Shown: positions 52,307 through 62,296, counted from the first letter of the stretch. The stretch: 64,000 bases of DNA from Candidatus Aalborgiella aggregata (GCA_016705065.1 JADIYY010000001.1:1-64000); one strand, 5' to 3'. The notes: a model not told the origin generated them from the sequence alone. Translations and numbers: made by a program.

Positions 52307-53164
52307 ATGCCTCAATTGCCTGCTCCCATCATTTCGAATTTCAAAACTAGCAAAGGTGAAACCATAGCGATTTACGATTGGCCATTGCAAACGGGTCAAA
52401 AATCACGTGGCACAGCATTATTGGTGCATGGTTTGGGTGAACACATTGGGCGATATGCACATGTGGCTCAGCACTTAAATCAATGGGGTTATTCAGTTAG
52501 AGGATACGACCATTTCGGGCATGGTTTGTCCACTGGCGTACGTGGCGGCTTGTTATCAGACAATCAATTGCTGGACGATTTGGATGTAATGCTTTTGCAA
52601 GCACGGCAAAATATGCCTGCAAACGAAAAACTGGTGTTAGTAGGGCACAGCATGGGTGGTGGCGTGGTGGGTCGCTTTGTATCAATGCATCCAGAAAGAG
52701 TGGATGCGCTGGTGATGTCATCTCCTGCATTGGATGGTGGACTGAACGCTATCCAAAAATTGCTGTTGTCCACTTTGCCCAAAATTGCACCCAATTTGCG
52801 TGTTGGGAATGGTTTAGATCCGCGTTTTATTTCACACGATGAGTCAATGGTTGCAGCTTATACCTCTGACCCATTGGTACATGACCGTATCTCTGCCAGA
52901 TTGGGTCGATTTATTGTGAACAACGGAGCAGAGGTGATTGCATCGGCATCAAATTGGAGAGTGCCCACTTTATTGATGTTTGCGGGACAGGATAAATTGG
53001 TATCCCCTGCTGGTAGTCGAGCATTTGCCGCCAATGCGCCCAGTTGTGTGGAGGTTCAATGTTTTGAGCACATGTACCACGAAATTTTCAATGAACCGGA
53101 TCAAGCCCAAGTTTTCACTTGCATGAGTACTTGGCTTGATCGAACTTTGCCTGAGCAAAGTTAA
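52307..53164 (+). CDS. Alpha/beta hydrolase, monoacylglycerol-lipase-like
   Basis: 285 residues. GTALLVHGLGEHIGRYAHVAQHLNQWGYSVRGYDHFGHGLSTGVRG is the HGxGEH start of the lysophospholipase/monoglyceride-lipase group, the nucleophile is LVLVGHSMGGGVVGRF, Asp lies in FAGQDKLVSPAGS and His in FEHMYHEIFNEPD. It should cleave monoacylglycerols or lysophospholipids in the cytosol. No signal peptide. Confidence 0.9.
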   Translation: MPQLPAPIISNFKTSKGETIAIYDWPLQTGQKSRGTALLVHGLGEHIGRYAHVAQHLNQWGYSVRGYDHFGHGLSTGVRGGLLSDNQLLDDLDVMLLQARQNMPANEKLVLVGHSMGGGVVGRFVSMHPERVDALVMSSPALDGGLNAIQKLLLSTLPKIAPNLRVGNGLDPRFISHDESMVAAYTSDPLVHDRISARLGRFIVNNGAEVIASASNWRVPTLLMFAGQDKLVSPAGSRAFAANAPSCVEVQCFEHMYHEIFNEPDQAQVFTCMSTWLDRTLPEQS

Positions 53165-53165
53165 C

Positions 53166-53636
53166 TTACGCTTTTTGGTTCAACAAACTTCCCAACATAC
53201 CCATTAAATCGCCAGCATTGCCCAAGCCACCTGCTGGAGCTTGACCTTGTGGTGTCAATTGATTAATCAATTCTGGCAAAACGCTGGCCAGAATTCCGCC
53301 TGCATCACCTGTGTTGACACCCATTTGCTTAGCCAAACCGGCTAATACATCTGCACCCAAAGCGCCACCGAGTTGTTCACCAGATACAGGTTGATTTGCG
53401 CCATTGCTAATCCATGACCCGACGGCATCACCCAACCCAGCTTTTGATAACGTGCCGACCAAACCGCCCAAGCCACCCTGAGCGCCATCATTACCCAGCA
53501 TGCCAGTGATGGTGGACAAAATTTGTGGGTTTTGAGCCAACATACCAATGATGCTACCCAATCCGCCACCTGCGACTGGCGCTTGTTGCTGACCGCCGTT
53601 TAAAACTGCACCGATAACTGAGTCTAACAATCCCAT
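53166..53636 (-). CDS. YidB-family (DUF937) protein
   Basis: 156 residues, very rich in Gly, Leu and Ala. MGLLDSVIGAVLNGGQQQ, LAQNPQILSTITGMLG, LGGLVGTLSKAGLGDAVGSWISNGANQPVSGEQLGGAL and a C-terminal LPELINQLTPQGQAP define the family. Function unknown. The stop lies one base after the convergent hydrolase stop. Confidence 0.88.
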   Translation of the reverse strand: MGLLDSVIGAVLNGGQQQAPVAGGGLGSIIGMLAQNPQILSTITGMLGNDGAQGGLGGLVGTLSKAGLGDAVGSWISNGANQPVSGEQLGGALGADVLAGLAKQMGVNTGDAGGILASVLPELINQLTPQGQAPAGGLGNAGDLMGMLGSLLNQKA

Positions 53637-53702
53637 GATGAATCCTTTACGAATAGAAAGAAAGTGAAATTAATGAATTAAAGACTAAGTTTAATGTAGT
53701 CT

Positions 53703-54890
53703 TTAAGACGGTATATTGTGACCTTTAGGGTGGCGGATAGCAAGCCAAATGAGTGCCAGCCCAATAACAAAAACGGGTAACAGTGATAAAGTGTTCAACA
53801 TTGACCAACCTTGGGTGGTCACCATGGCACCAGAGGCAAACGAAGTGAAAGCCAAAACCGCGAAGGTTATGAAATTAATAGCGCCTTGTGCTCGGTCTTT
53901 TTCAACGGGCTGGTAGGTTGTCAGCGCCAAAGTCGTCCCGCCCGTGAACAGAAAATTCCAGCCAAGCCCGAGTAAAAATAATGCAATTAAGTATTGGTGC
54001 AACTCTTGCCCTGATAAAGCGATAGCAATGCACACAAAATTAAGTAGCACGCCGATACCCATGATACGCAGAACCCCAAACCGTTTGATTAAATGGCCTG
54101 TAAAAAAACCGGGTGCAAACATGCCAATCACATGCCATTCCAATACCAAGGCTGTGTCAGAAAAAGACAAGCCACAATTTTGCATCGCCAGCGGTGTTGC
54201 GGCCATTAACAAATTCATTACGCCATACCCTAATGAACTGGCTAACGCAGCAACGATGAAGATTGGTTGCTTCACAATTTCTGCCAAGGGTCGTCCCAAG
54301 TCTGCCGTGGCTTGATTTTTTTGATCCTTTGGAAGTTCGGGAAACTGTATTCGTGAAATCACAAGCATTGACAGCAGCGCAATGAAAACCAGCGCAGTGT
54401 AAGCTCCAACAAATGGCACAGCAAAAATAGATTTGGTCCATTGCGCTAAATTAGGCCCCAAAACAGCGCCAAGTAAACCACCTGCCATCACCAGCGAAAC
54501 TGCTTTTTCTTTGAAAGCCGGTAGTGCCAATTCAGCAGCTGCAAAGCGGTAGAGACTGGCATTGGCATTGTAAAACCCTGCCACCATGGTGGATGCAACC
54601 AATAACCAAAACTGTTGCGTGTGTGCAGCGTAAGCGCAAACAGCCGCCGACAACATGCCGACGACCAAGCCAAGTTGAAATGACATTTTGCGACCGTATT
54701 TTTTTTGTGTCTTGGCAACCATGCCCGTGCTTAAAGCGCCACCCACTACATAACCAACGACCGGTAATGTTGCCATCCATCCCAGCGGCGCGATACTCCA
54801 CCCCACCAAGCCATTGATGGCGATGAACGTGACGTTGTTGGTTAAAAACAAGCCTTGCGCAAAAGCAAGGAGCCAAAGGTTGAGGTTCAT
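53703..54890 (-). CDS. Major facilitator superfamily transporter
   Basis: 395 residues with about twelve helices. MNLNLWLLAFAQGLFLTNNVTFIAINGLVGWSIAPLGWMATLP opens the first half, GMVAKTQKKYGRKMSFQLG is the cytosolic loop 2-3 with the MFS charge pattern, and GHLIKRFGVLRIMGIGVLL the equivalent in the second half. This resembles the group whose members are annotated only as MFS. The drug or metabolite is unknown. Confidence 0.87.
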   Translation of the reverse strand: MNLNLWLLAFAQGLFLTNNVTFIAINGLVGWSIAPLGWMATLPVVGYVVGGALSTGMVAKTQKKYGRKMSFQLGLVVGMLSAAVCAYAAHTQQFWLLVASTMVAGFYNANASLYRFAAAELALPAFKEKAVSLVMAGGLLGAVLGPNLAQWTKSIFAVPFVGAYTALVFIALLSMLVISRIQFPELPKDQKNQATADLGRPLAEIVKQPIFIVAALASSLGYGVMNLLMAATPLAMQNCGLSFSDTALVLEWHVIGMFAPGFFTGHLIKRFGVLRIMGIGVLLNFVCIAIALSGQELHQYLIALFLLGLGWNFLFTGGTTLALTTYQPVEKDRAQGAINFITFAVLAFTSFASGAMVTTQGWSMLNTLSLLPVFVIGLALIWLAIRHPKGHNIPS

Positions 54891-54936
54891 GGTATTGAGT
54901 TTTCCGTGTCAGAGTTAATTTTTTGGTGGTATGTCT

Positions 54937-55692
54937 TTATTCAAACGTCAATGCAGCCAATACTGATAATGCTGCTGTTTCAGCTCTGAGGACACGATTT
55001 CCTAGGCTAATGGGTATAAAACCTTGTTTTAAAGCAGCATCTTCTTCCAATAAACTGAAGCCACCTTCTGGTCCAGACAAAAATATGAATTGCAGCGCAG
55101 TTTTATCTGAAGTCAATTGTGCTTTGAGAGGATAAGATTCTGATCGCAGGGAGAGCAAGAATTTATTTGAATTCGGTTTCGATTTGTCAGTGACATCTGA
55201 CATGTTTGATAGCCAGTTCTGCAAGTTCATCACAGGGTGAATGATGGGCACTTGGTTGCGTCCACACTGTTCACAAGCAGCGATAGCAATGGCTTGCCAG
55301 TGGAGGCGTTTTTTCTCTGCGCGTTCACCACTCAAACGCAGCACACTGCGTTCCGTCATCAAAGCTTGAATACTGGCAACACCCAGTTCGGTCGCTTTTT
55401 CTACCAACCAATCCATACGGTCATTGGCTGGAACGCCTATTGCCAGATGCACTGGGTTCGCTGGTTCACGTTCAATTTTCTTGTGCGCACCAATTTCAAC
55501 ACGCACATCACTGCGACCCATGTGTTCAATTGTGGCTTCATACTCACCGCCTTGGGCCATGCCGCTGAAAAGTGTTAGCGTATCTCCTGGTTGTTTACGC
55601 AATACTTGAACATGGCGCGCTGCACCTGCCGGTAAATTGACGCTGTCGCCAGACTTGAGAGGCACAGGGCAGTGAAAGCGTGGTGTGTTCAT
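54937..55692 (-). CDS. rsmE: 16S rRNA (uracil-1498-N3)-methyltransferase RsmE
   Basis: 251 residues. N-terminal PUA-like domain (PRFHCPVPLKSGDSVNLPAGAARHVQVLRKQPGDTLTLFSG), then the SPOUT domain with the trefoil knot: LAIGVPANDRMDWLVEKATELGVASIQALMTERSVLR, FIFLSGPEGGFSLLEEDAAL and IPISLGNRVLRAETAALSVLAAL. It methylates U1498 in the decoding region. An interspersed element lies just upstream. Confidence 0.95.
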   Translation of the reverse strand: MNTPRFHCPVPLKSGDSVNLPAGAARHVQVLRKQPGDTLTLFSGMAQGGEYEATIEHMGRSDVRVEIGAHKKIEREPANPVHLAIGVPANDRMDWLVEKATELGVASIQALMTERSVLRLSGERAEKKRLHWQAIAIAACEQCGRNQVPIIHPVMNLQNWLSNMSDVTDKSKPNSNKFLLSLRSESYPLKAQLTSDKTALQFIFLSGPEGGFSLLEEDAALKQGFIPISLGNRVLRAETAALSVLAALTFE

Positions 55693-55716
55693 AATTAAAT
55701 AGTATTAGACGTATTT

Positions 55717-55786
55717 GCTATATATTTAATAGCAAACTATACAATAAATATGCCGGATAAAGCCTAATTTTCTATAAATATTCATG
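55717..55786 (+). repeat. Interspersed palindromic element, copy H (intergenic)
   Basis: GCTATATATTTAATAGCAAA, ACAATAAATATGCCGGATAA, AGCCTAATTTTCTATAAAT. It sits upstream of rsmE (minus) and 27 nt after the end of the amgK-like gene. Confidence 0.8.
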
Positions 55787-55812
55787 AGATAGAGGCGATG
55801 CAGACTGCTTGC

Positions 55813-56946
55813 TTAGACTTTGCCAAATGCATAGCTGGTTGCCGTTTCTATGCCTTCAATTTCATCGATGAGCTTCAAAAAAGGTCCTAATTCACGGTAT
55901 CGGTCAGCCGTCTTGCGCACATAGTTGATGAAGCGTGGTGTGTCGGCCAAATATTTAGGTTTACCATCGCGCAATGTTAAACGCGCAAATATCCCCAGTA
56001 TTTTCAAATGGCGTTGCAGTGCTTGCCACTCAACAGCGCGATAAAACTCGCCAAAATCTGTACCCCAGCCAGACGCACTGTTTGCGCCCAATAAACCCAC
56101 TTTGACCGCTTTTTGCCAATAGCGAATAGTGACATCCAGTACAAACGGTTCTTCCCAAGATAGAAAAGCGTCGCGCATCAAACTGGCAATGTCATACGTG
56201 ATGGGGCCATAAACAGCATCTTGAAAGTCAAGCACACCCAAGGTCGGTTTCCCGTCACGCATTGCGACCATCAAATTGCGTGGCATGAAATCGCGATGAA
56301 CATACACATTGGGCACTGCCAGATTACGTTGCACGATCAATGAAAAAGCATGGTCTAAAGTCGCTTGCTGCGATGGCGTTAAGGTGATTTGCTTGTGCTT
56401 TGCCAAGTACCATTGAGGATACAAATTAAGTTCACGGCGCAACAAAGACTCATCATAGGTGGGCAATACAGCTGGCTTAGAAGCTAATTGCCATGCGACC
56501 AATGTATCAACTGCTAGCATGTACAAGTCCAGATTGGGCTCTGCAAGATCGTCAGATAAATGGGGGTTTATGACTTCCATCATGGTTTTTGCGCCCAAAT
56601 CTGTGAGTAGCATGAAGCCATGCGTTTCGTCCCAGTTGAGGACTTCAGGAACGAGCAAACCCGCTTGGGACATCAAATCTGCAACATGTGCGAATGGCTT
56701 GCAATCTTCTTTGTCTGGCGGTGCATCCATGATGATGAAACTCTGTCCCAGCGAATTGTCGATGCGAAAATAGCGTCTGAAACTGGCATCCGCTGATGCA
56801 CTGCGCAGTGTGTTGTCTGATAAATGATGGTTCGAGCCTGCGGTTTTTAACCAAGATTGGAATAAAGATTGGCGATCATAGTCATCCCAGATAATGCTTG
56901 AATTTGGCGCGGATGGGATTGTTTGGTGACTTGTGCTTGGATTCAT
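55813..56946 (-). CDS. amgK: AmgK-like amino-sugar kinase (cell-wall recycling)
   Basis: 377 residues. Aminoglycoside phosphotransferase fold: SASADASFRRYFRIDNSLGQSFIIMDAPPDKEDC in the nucleotide loop, catalytic VYVHRDFMPRNLMV, and metal site LGVLDFQDAVYGPITYDIASLMRDAF. This pattern and its place divergent from lptD fit AmgK, which phosphorylates MurNAc and GlcNAc at the anomeric position for murein recycling. The usual partner murU is not next to it here. Confidence 0.85.
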   Translation of the reverse strand: MNPSTSHQTIPSAPNSSIIWDDYDRQSLFQSWLKTAGSNHHLSDNTLRSASADASFRRYFRIDNSLGQSFIIMDAPPDKEDCKPFAHVADLMSQAGLLVPEVLNWDETHGFMLLTDLGAKTMMEVINPHLSDDLAEPNLDLYMLAVDTLVAWQLASKPAVLPTYDESLLRRELNLYPQWYLAKHKQITLTPSQQATLDHAFSLIVQRNLAVPNVYVHRDFMPRNLMVAMRDGKPTLGVLDFQDAVYGPITYDIASLMRDAFLSWEEPFVLDVTIRYWQKAVKVGLLGANSASGWGTDFGEFYRAVEWQALQRHLKILGIFARLTLRDGKPKYLADTPRFINYVRKTADRYRELGPFLKLIDEIEGIETATSYAFGKV

Positions 56947-57034
56947 GGATAATCTATTTTACAAACAACTAAAAAGTCCATTTCGATTCACTTGAGTAGT
57001 AAGGTTTCTTTTTTAATTTATCTGAACAAACGAC

Positions 57035-59392
57035 ATGCCCAACGACATGCGAAAAATTAGTTTCTCACCAATTTTATTCATTGCACTGAACATCTTAGGC
57101 TTAAGTTCAAGTCAGGCACAAACTGTTCAGAATGCAGTTAAGCCGGCATCTGCAACATTGAAAATGTCACCCTTGCTGCAAGAAGCGATTCCGCAGACTG
57201 TGCAACAAGCTCCAATAACCTTTATCTACGGAGACCGAATCAGTGGTCGACCTGATATTGAAACCAAGGTTGAGGGCAATGCCGAACTACGTCGCCCAGG
57301 CACAGTGATTCATGCCGATAAATTGGAATACCAAATTCTGGATGACAAGGCCAAAGCGACTAACAATGTCAGGCTCAATCGTTTAGGCGATATTTATGAA
57401 GGCACGCTGCTGGATTTAAAGGTCGACAGTTTTTCTGGCTTTTTAGATCAGCCAAAGTATAAATTTCTAAAAACAGAAGGTCATGGTGAAGGCAGTCGCA
57501 TTGATTTCGCTGATGACAAGCATGCCATCATTCAAAATGCCACTTACAGCACCTGTAGAAGATATCCTGGACCAAGTTGGATGCCAGACTGGATACTCAA
57601 AGCGGCCAGTATGAATATCAATACTGAAGATGATGTTGGACAAGCGACAGACGCCACGCTGACTTTCAAAGGCGTACCTGTGCCTCTGCCATCAATTAGT
57701 TTTCCGTTGAGTAACAAGCGAAAATCGGGTTGGTTGCCACCCACATATGCCACAGACAGTATCAACGGGTTTGAGCTTTCAGCCCCGTATTATGTCAATT
57801 TGGCGCCCAATCGTGATGCTACCCTTATTCCAGCTTACAGTTACCGACGTGGTTTAAGCATGGGGGCAGAATTCCGCTATTTAGAAGATAACTACAACGG
57901 TCAAATACGCGCCGATGTCATGCCATCTGACCCACTTCGTGACCGCACGCGTTGGGGTTTTGCTGGTAAGCAAAATATGAATTACCAGACAGGCTTGGGA
58001 GATGTTGGCTTAAATTTTGATATTAACCGCGTGAGTGACGACAACTATTGGCGCGATTTTCCCAGAGGCACAGCCTCGTTGACACAGCGTTTGTTGGCCA
58101 GTGAAATGGGTTTGAGTTTGAATACCGAGCAACTGTCACTCGGTTTACGCGTTTCTAAATGGCAAACATTGAAAGATATTGCCGCACCAATTGTTCCGCC
58201 CTACGATAGGTTGCCACAATTTACGGCCAGGTATGCAAAAAACAACTTGTACGGATTTGATTTTTCTATCACAGGCGATGTCACACGGTTCTCGTCTGAT
58301 GCGAGTTTGACCAAGCAACCCAACGTCAATCGCGGAATTTTGCATGCCCAAGTCAGCCGTCCATGGATAAACCCAGGATGGTTCTTCACGCCAAAACTGC
58401 AAGTCCATGCAACTCGCTATGCTTTTGATGATGCTGTATCAAATGGTGCTCGCTCAGCCAATCGTGTATTGCCAACATTCAGTCTCGACAGCGGTTTGGT
58501 ATTTGAACGAGATACACAAATTTTCGGAAGAAATGTGTTGCAGACTTTTGAACCCCGTGCCTTTTATACTTATACACCTTATCGTGATCAAAGTTATATT
58601 CCACTATATGACACTACAGCAAACGACTTTAGTTTTGCCAGCAGCTATTTAGAAAATCCATACAGTGGTGGTGACAGAATTGCCGATAATAATTTACTGA
58701 CATTGGGCGCTACTTCCAGATTTTTAGATGGCGGAACAGGCGCAGAGCTGGCTCGGTTCTCTGTTGCGCAACGTTTCCGTTTTAAAAATCAATTAGTCAC
58801 CTTACCTGGGACCTCAGCAGTGACTGATCGCTTCAGTGATTTGTTGATTGGTGCCTCAGTCAATGTATCTCCACATTGGTCTTTGGATACGACGCAACAA
58901 TATAATTTTGACACCAATCGAGCCATTCGTTCAACTATCGGGGCAAGCTACACGCCCAGTAACTACCGTGTCTTGAATTTGGCATATCGCTTGCAAAAAG
59001 GCAGCAGTGAACAAATCGATTTAGGTTGGCAATGGCCACTCAATGATTTGTGGGGTGATAAGGGACAAACAGCGGTATCAGACAATGGCCAGAGCTCGGG
59101 TCGCTGGTATTCAGTTGGGCGACTGAATTACAGCATGGCGGATCGCAAATTCGTTGATTCGATTGTGGGGTTTGAATATGATGCAGGGTGTTGGTTAGGG
59201 CGTGTCGTGGTGGAAAACTTGGCTCGCAGCGATGCCAGTAGTAACAGTCGTGTTTTGTTCCAACTCGAATTGGTTGGCTTTGCACGGATTGGCCAGGCTG
59301 GGACGTTAAGAACCTTGAAAACGAATATACCGCGTTATCAAAATTTAAATGAGCAGGTTACTACACCCAGTCGTTTCACAAATTATGACTAA
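57035..59392 (+). CDS. lptD: LPS-assembly outer-membrane protein LptD
   Basis: 785 residues from ATG 57035; ATG 57047 is also possible. Signal peptide to about residue 30 (LFIALNILGLSSSQAQ). The OstA-like periplasmic beta-jellyroll covers about 70-200 (VEGNAELRRPGTVIHADKLEYQILDDKAKATNNVRLNR), then the beta-barrel with SFPLSNKRKSGWLPPTYATDSINGFELSAPYYVNLAPNRDATL. Only two Cys appear in the mature protein (near residues 174 and 726), enough for one disulfide. First gene before surA and ksgA. Confidence 0.96.
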   Translation: MPNDMRKISFSPILFIALNILGLSSSQAQTVQNAVKPASATLKMSPLLQEAIPQTVQQAPITFIYGDRISGRPDIETKVEGNAELRRPGTVIHADKLEYQILDDKAKATNNVRLNRLGDIYEGTLLDLKVDSFSGFLDQPKYKFLKTEGHGEGSRIDFADDKHAIIQNATYSTCRRYPGPSWMPDWILKAASMNINTEDDVGQATDATLTFKGVPVPLPSISFPLSNKRKSGWLPPTYATDSINGFELSAPYYVNLAPNRDATLIPAYSYRRGLSMGAEFRYLEDNYNGQIRADVMPSDPLRDRTRWGFAGKQNMNYQTGLGDVGLNFDINRVSDDNYWRDFPRGTASLTQRLLASEMGLSLNTEQLSLGLRVSKWQTLKDIAAPIVPPYDRLPQFTARYAKNNLYGFDFSITGDVTRFSSDASLTKQPNVNRGILHAQVSRPWINPGWFFTPKLQVHATRYAFDDAVSNGARSANRVLPTFSLDSGLVFERDTQIFGRNVLQTFEPRAFYTYTPYRDQSYIPLYDTTANDFSFASSYLENPYSGGDRIADNNLLTLGATSRFLDGGTGAELARFSVAQRFRFKNQLVTLPGTSAVTDRFSDLLIGASVNVSPHWSLDTTQQYNFDTNRAIRSTIGASYTPSNYRVLNLAYRLQKGSSEQIDLGWQWPLNDLWGDKGQTAVSDNGQSSGRWYSVGRLNYSMADRKFVDSIVGFEYDAGCWLGRVVVENLARSDASSNSRVLFQLELVGFARIGQAGTLRTLKTNIPRYQNLNEQVTTPSRFTNYD

Positions 59393-59439
59393 ACTTATCA
59401 TAGCCTGATTTTGAATATTGTTGATTGCTAGCCATTTTT

Positions 59440-60813
59440 ATGACCAAAATTTTTTATTTGCGATTGCTACTAAGTATGTCTTGCATCACTTGCATGAATA
59501 CGACAATGGCACAAACTGCACAACTGAAACCTAGTTCTTCATTGACTGTACCCAATTCAAATCAAGCAGTCGGACAAGTCATCCAGGCCGACTATATTGT
59601 TGCCATCGTGAATTCGGAGCCAGTCACCAACAATGAAATTCGTAGCCGTATGATTCGCTATGAGCGGCGACTCGCGGAACAAAATCAAGGGATGCCGTCA
59701 CGCGATGTGTTGTTGAAGGAAATTCTTGAAGATGTCATCAAAGAAAAAATTCAATTGCAAATTGCCAAGGAAACGGGGATCAAGATAGACGGTCGTATTT
59801 TGGATGCTGCAGTGCAAAACTATGCGGATAAAAATAATATCCCAATTGAAGAATTGCGTAAACGTGTCAGTTCAGATGGCGTTGGTTATGCGCAAATAAG
59901 AGCAGACCTTGAGCGACAATTGATTATTCAAAAACTTCGGGAACGAGAAATCTCCACACGTGTGAATATTCCAGAAAACGAAATTGATGCTTTGCTGAAG
60001 TTAACGCCAGGCGTACTTTCAGATGCGCCACCAGAAATTGACCTTGCACAAATTTTGATTGCTGTTCCAGAAGATGCAAACGCTGCGAAAATGAAAAACC
60101 TAAAAGAACGTGCAGAACGCTTGTTGGTAAAAGCCAAATCAGGTGAAGATTTTTTTAAATTGGCACAAGAGAATTCTGATGGGACAGACGCAAAAAATGG
60201 CGGACAAATGGGCATGCGTCCTCTTGATCGGTATCCGACTTTGTTTGCAGAAGCAGTGGTCAATTTTAAAGAAGGTGATATTTCAGACATCATTAAATCT
60301 GGAGCGGGGTATCACATTCTAAAAGTTATATCCAAACAAGGTTCTGGCAATGCTGGCCTGATCGTGACCCAAACTCGAGCTAGGCATATCTTGATGCGTC
60401 CCAATGTACAAATGGATGAAGCAACCGTAATTGCGAAGCTCGTTGACTTCAAAAAACGCATTGAATCAAAAAGTGCTGATTTTGCGACAATAGCTAGGCA
60501 AAATTCACAAGATGGTTCTGCGAGTGATGGGGGTCAGTTAGGTTGGTCATATCCACTCCAGTATGCCCCCGAATTTGAAAATGCTATGAATCGATTAGCG
60601 CTTGGTGTGATTTCTGAGCCAACTGTGACACGTTTTGGGGTGCACTTGATTTTGGTTGAGGATCGCCGCGATGCCAAAGTTGCTGTGTCTGAACTTCGCG
60701 AACAAGCACGAAATGTATTGCGAGAAAAGAAATTAGATGAGAACTTCAATATTTGGTTGAATGAATTGCGGAAAAATGCTTATGTTGAATTCCGCGAAGC
60801 ACCGTCAAAATAG
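59440..60813 (+). CDS. surA: Periplasmic chaperone/prolyl isomerase SurA
   Basis: ATG 59440 gives 457 residues with a signal peptide (LRLLLSMSCITCMNTTMAQ). SurA_N domain (VAIVNSEPVTNNEIRSRMIRYERRLAEQNQGM), then two parvulin domains: the first from EIDLAQILIAVPEDANA to GYHILKVISK, the second from TQTRARHILMRP to VHLILVEDRRD. It helps outer-membrane proteins, including LptD, to fold. Order lptD-surA-ksgA is conserved in proteobacteria; pdxA is absent here. Confidence 0.96.
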   Translation: MTKIFYLRLLLSMSCITCMNTTMAQTAQLKPSSSLTVPNSNQAVGQVIQADYIVAIVNSEPVTNNEIRSRMIRYERRLAEQNQGMPSRDVLLKEILEDVIKEKIQLQIAKETGIKIDGRILDAAVQNYADKNNIPIEELRKRVSSDGVGYAQIRADLERQLIIQKLREREISTRVNIPENEIDALLKLTPGVLSDAPPEIDLAQILIAVPEDANAAKMKNLKERAERLLVKAKSGEDFFKLAQENSDGTDAKNGGQMGMRPLDRYPTLFAEAVVNFKEGDISDIIKSGAGYHILKVISKQGSGNAGLIVTQTRARHILMRPNVQMDEATVIAKLVDFKKRIESKSADFATIARQNSQDGSASDGGQLGWSYPLQYAPEFENAMNRLALGVISEPTVTRFGVHLILVEDRRDAKVAVSELREQARNVLREKKLDENFNIWLNELRKNAYVEFREAPSK

Positions 60814-60825
60814 TCATATATCGTT

Positions 60826-61635
60826 TTGAATATCCATATACCTCGTAAACGTTTTGGCCAGCACTTTCTAACAGATAAATCCATTATTGATGACATTGTT
60901 GGCCTGATAGCACCCAAGGCGGGTCAATTGATGGTTGAAATTGGTCCTGGCTTGGCAGCGCTAACGCAACCTTTGGTTGAGCGTTTGGGGCATTTGACAG
61001 TCATTGAGCTTGATCGAGATTTGGCTGTTCAACTTCGATTGCACGAGCATCTAAATGTCATTCAATCTGATGTTTTGAATGTTGATTTTTTTGAAATCAG
61101 AAAATCGATTTTGAAGTCTTCCGCAAGTACTGATGGTTCTGATGCACAAAAGTTACGTGTAGTTGGAAATTTACCTTACAACATTTCGACGCCCATACTT
61201 TTTCATTTACTTGATTTTGTTGGCAAGATAGAAGACCAACACTTCATGCTTCAAAAAGAAGTCATCGATCGCATGGTTTCTAAAGCTGATTGCAGTGATT
61301 ACAGTCGTTTGAGCGTGATGATGCAATGGCGCTATGACATGTCCAATGTGTTATTTGTTCCGCCCAGTTCATTTGTGCCACCACCTCGTGTCGACAGCGC
61401 CATTGTGCGCATGATTCCAAAATTAAACCCACCCCAGATAAATGTCGATACGCTCAGTGAATTGGTGCGTGTTGCCTTCAGTCAACGCCGCAAAATGATG
61501 CGCCACACTTTAGGCAAATGGCTGGACGAAAAATCATATCAAGGTGATTTCGATCTGCAACGCAGAGCTCAAGAAGTGCCTGTTGAGGAATTCATAGAGC
61601 TTGCGCTAGCGTTGGATAATGTTATACGCGATTAG
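60826..61635 (+). CDS. rsmA: 16S rRNA dimethyladenosine transferase RsmA/KsgA
   Basis: TTG start 60826, chosen because [20 protein letters not shown] is the conserved N-terminus; 269 residues. Motif [30 protein letters not shown], motif [22 protein letters not shown], and [21 protein letters not shown]. It dimethylates A1518 and A1519. Start lies 12 nt after surA. Confidence 0.97.
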   Translation: MNIHIPRKRFGQHFLTDKSIIDDIVGLIAPKAGQLMVEIGPGLAALTQPLVERLGHLTVIELDRDLAVQLRLHEHLNVIQSDVLNVDFFEIRKSILKSSASTDGSDAQKLRVVGNLPYNISTPILFHLLDFVGKIEDQHFMLQKEVIDRMVSKADCSDYSRLSVMMQWRYDMSNVLFVPPSSFVPPPRVDSAIVRMIPKLNPPQINVDTLSELVRVAFSQRRKMMRHTLGKWLDEKSYQGDFDLQRRAQEVPVEEFIELALALDNVIRD

Positions 61636-61661
61636 ATTTTCTTCGCGTCGCGAAATCAAAA

Positions 61662-61889
61662 TTAAGCAGCTGTTAACCAATATCCTGCATTGAACGGGCT
61701 ACTCATACGCAATGCGAGTGGTGAAACGTCGACGAGTTTATCCGTCGGCATTTTTTCGGTTATTTCAGTTTCGTCAACGTCATCTTTAATGACTTCCAAG
61801 TTGGCGACCTTAATTTGTCCCAGTGCCTCTTTAGCCCGTTCTGCTTGGCTATTTTGCGCAGAACGGGCTACTGAAAAGAATAGAAACAT
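61662..61889 (-). CDS. Hypothetical small protein after the barstar gene
   Basis: 75 residues, MFLFFSVARSAQNSQAERAKEALGQIKVANLEVIKDD, ending SPFNAGYWLTAA. It overlaps the barstar 3' end by 22 nt, so may be translated in the same mRNA. I do not recognise a family. A charged middle (DDVDETEITEKMPTDKLVD) and hydrophobic ends are visible. It could be a real conserved small gene or a chance frame. Confidence 0.45.
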   Translation of the reverse strand: MFLFFSVARSAQNSQAERAKEALGQIKVANLEVIKDDVDETEITEKMPTDKLVDVSPLALRMSSPFNAGYWLTAA

Positions 61890-62263
61890 CGGAATGGTAT
61901 TTTCCTGTCTCCCCAGTAATCAGCAGCATCCCTGAAAATGTCCAACAACTGCTCACGTGCTTCTTTGTCAAATTTGACATTCGCAGGAATGTGTTCAAGC
62001 ACAACAATAAAGCCAACTTGTGGGCCTGACTTGTAAACTGGATCAGTCAAACAATCGTAAAGTGCATCAAAATTCTTACCGAAATGCGCGGGCAAAGAAA
62101 ATTGGGCCGAAACCAAATCAAGCACATCTTGCTTAGATTGCGCCATAGCTAAATTAGCATATAAAAAATGCTGACCAAGTTCTTTGGCCGTGTCTTGCAA
62201 TTGATTCACCGTGAACGCGCGAATCGATTGAACAATATTATTTCTAACGGTACGAAGTAGCAT
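61868..62263 (-). CDS. Barstar-family RNase inhibitor
   Basis: 131 residues. The core LPAHFGKNFDALYDCLTDPVYKSG is the barstar helix pair that blocks the RNase active site, followed by FIVVLEHIPANVKFDKEAREQLLDIFRDAADYWGDR. The N-terminal 50 residues are an extension compared with Bacillus barstar. It would protect the cytosol from the RNase encoded 33 nt upstream in the same operon. Confidence 0.88.
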   Translation of the reverse strand: MLLRTVRNNIVQSIRAFTVNQLQDTAKELGQHFLYANLAMAQSKQDVLDLVSAQFSLPAHFGKNFDALYDCLTDPVYKSGPQVGFIVVLEHIPANVKFDKEAREQLLDIFRDAADYWGDRKIPFRCFYSFQ

Positions 62264-62296
62264 AAATTCTATTCCCTCACTCTACTTTCAAAACTA

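Noticed and set aside
53380..53400. NQPVSG in the YidB protein as another repeat-derived peptide
   Set aside because: Only six residues match; YidB proteins have a similar native sequence there, and the DNA around it lacks the palindrome and the rest of the element.
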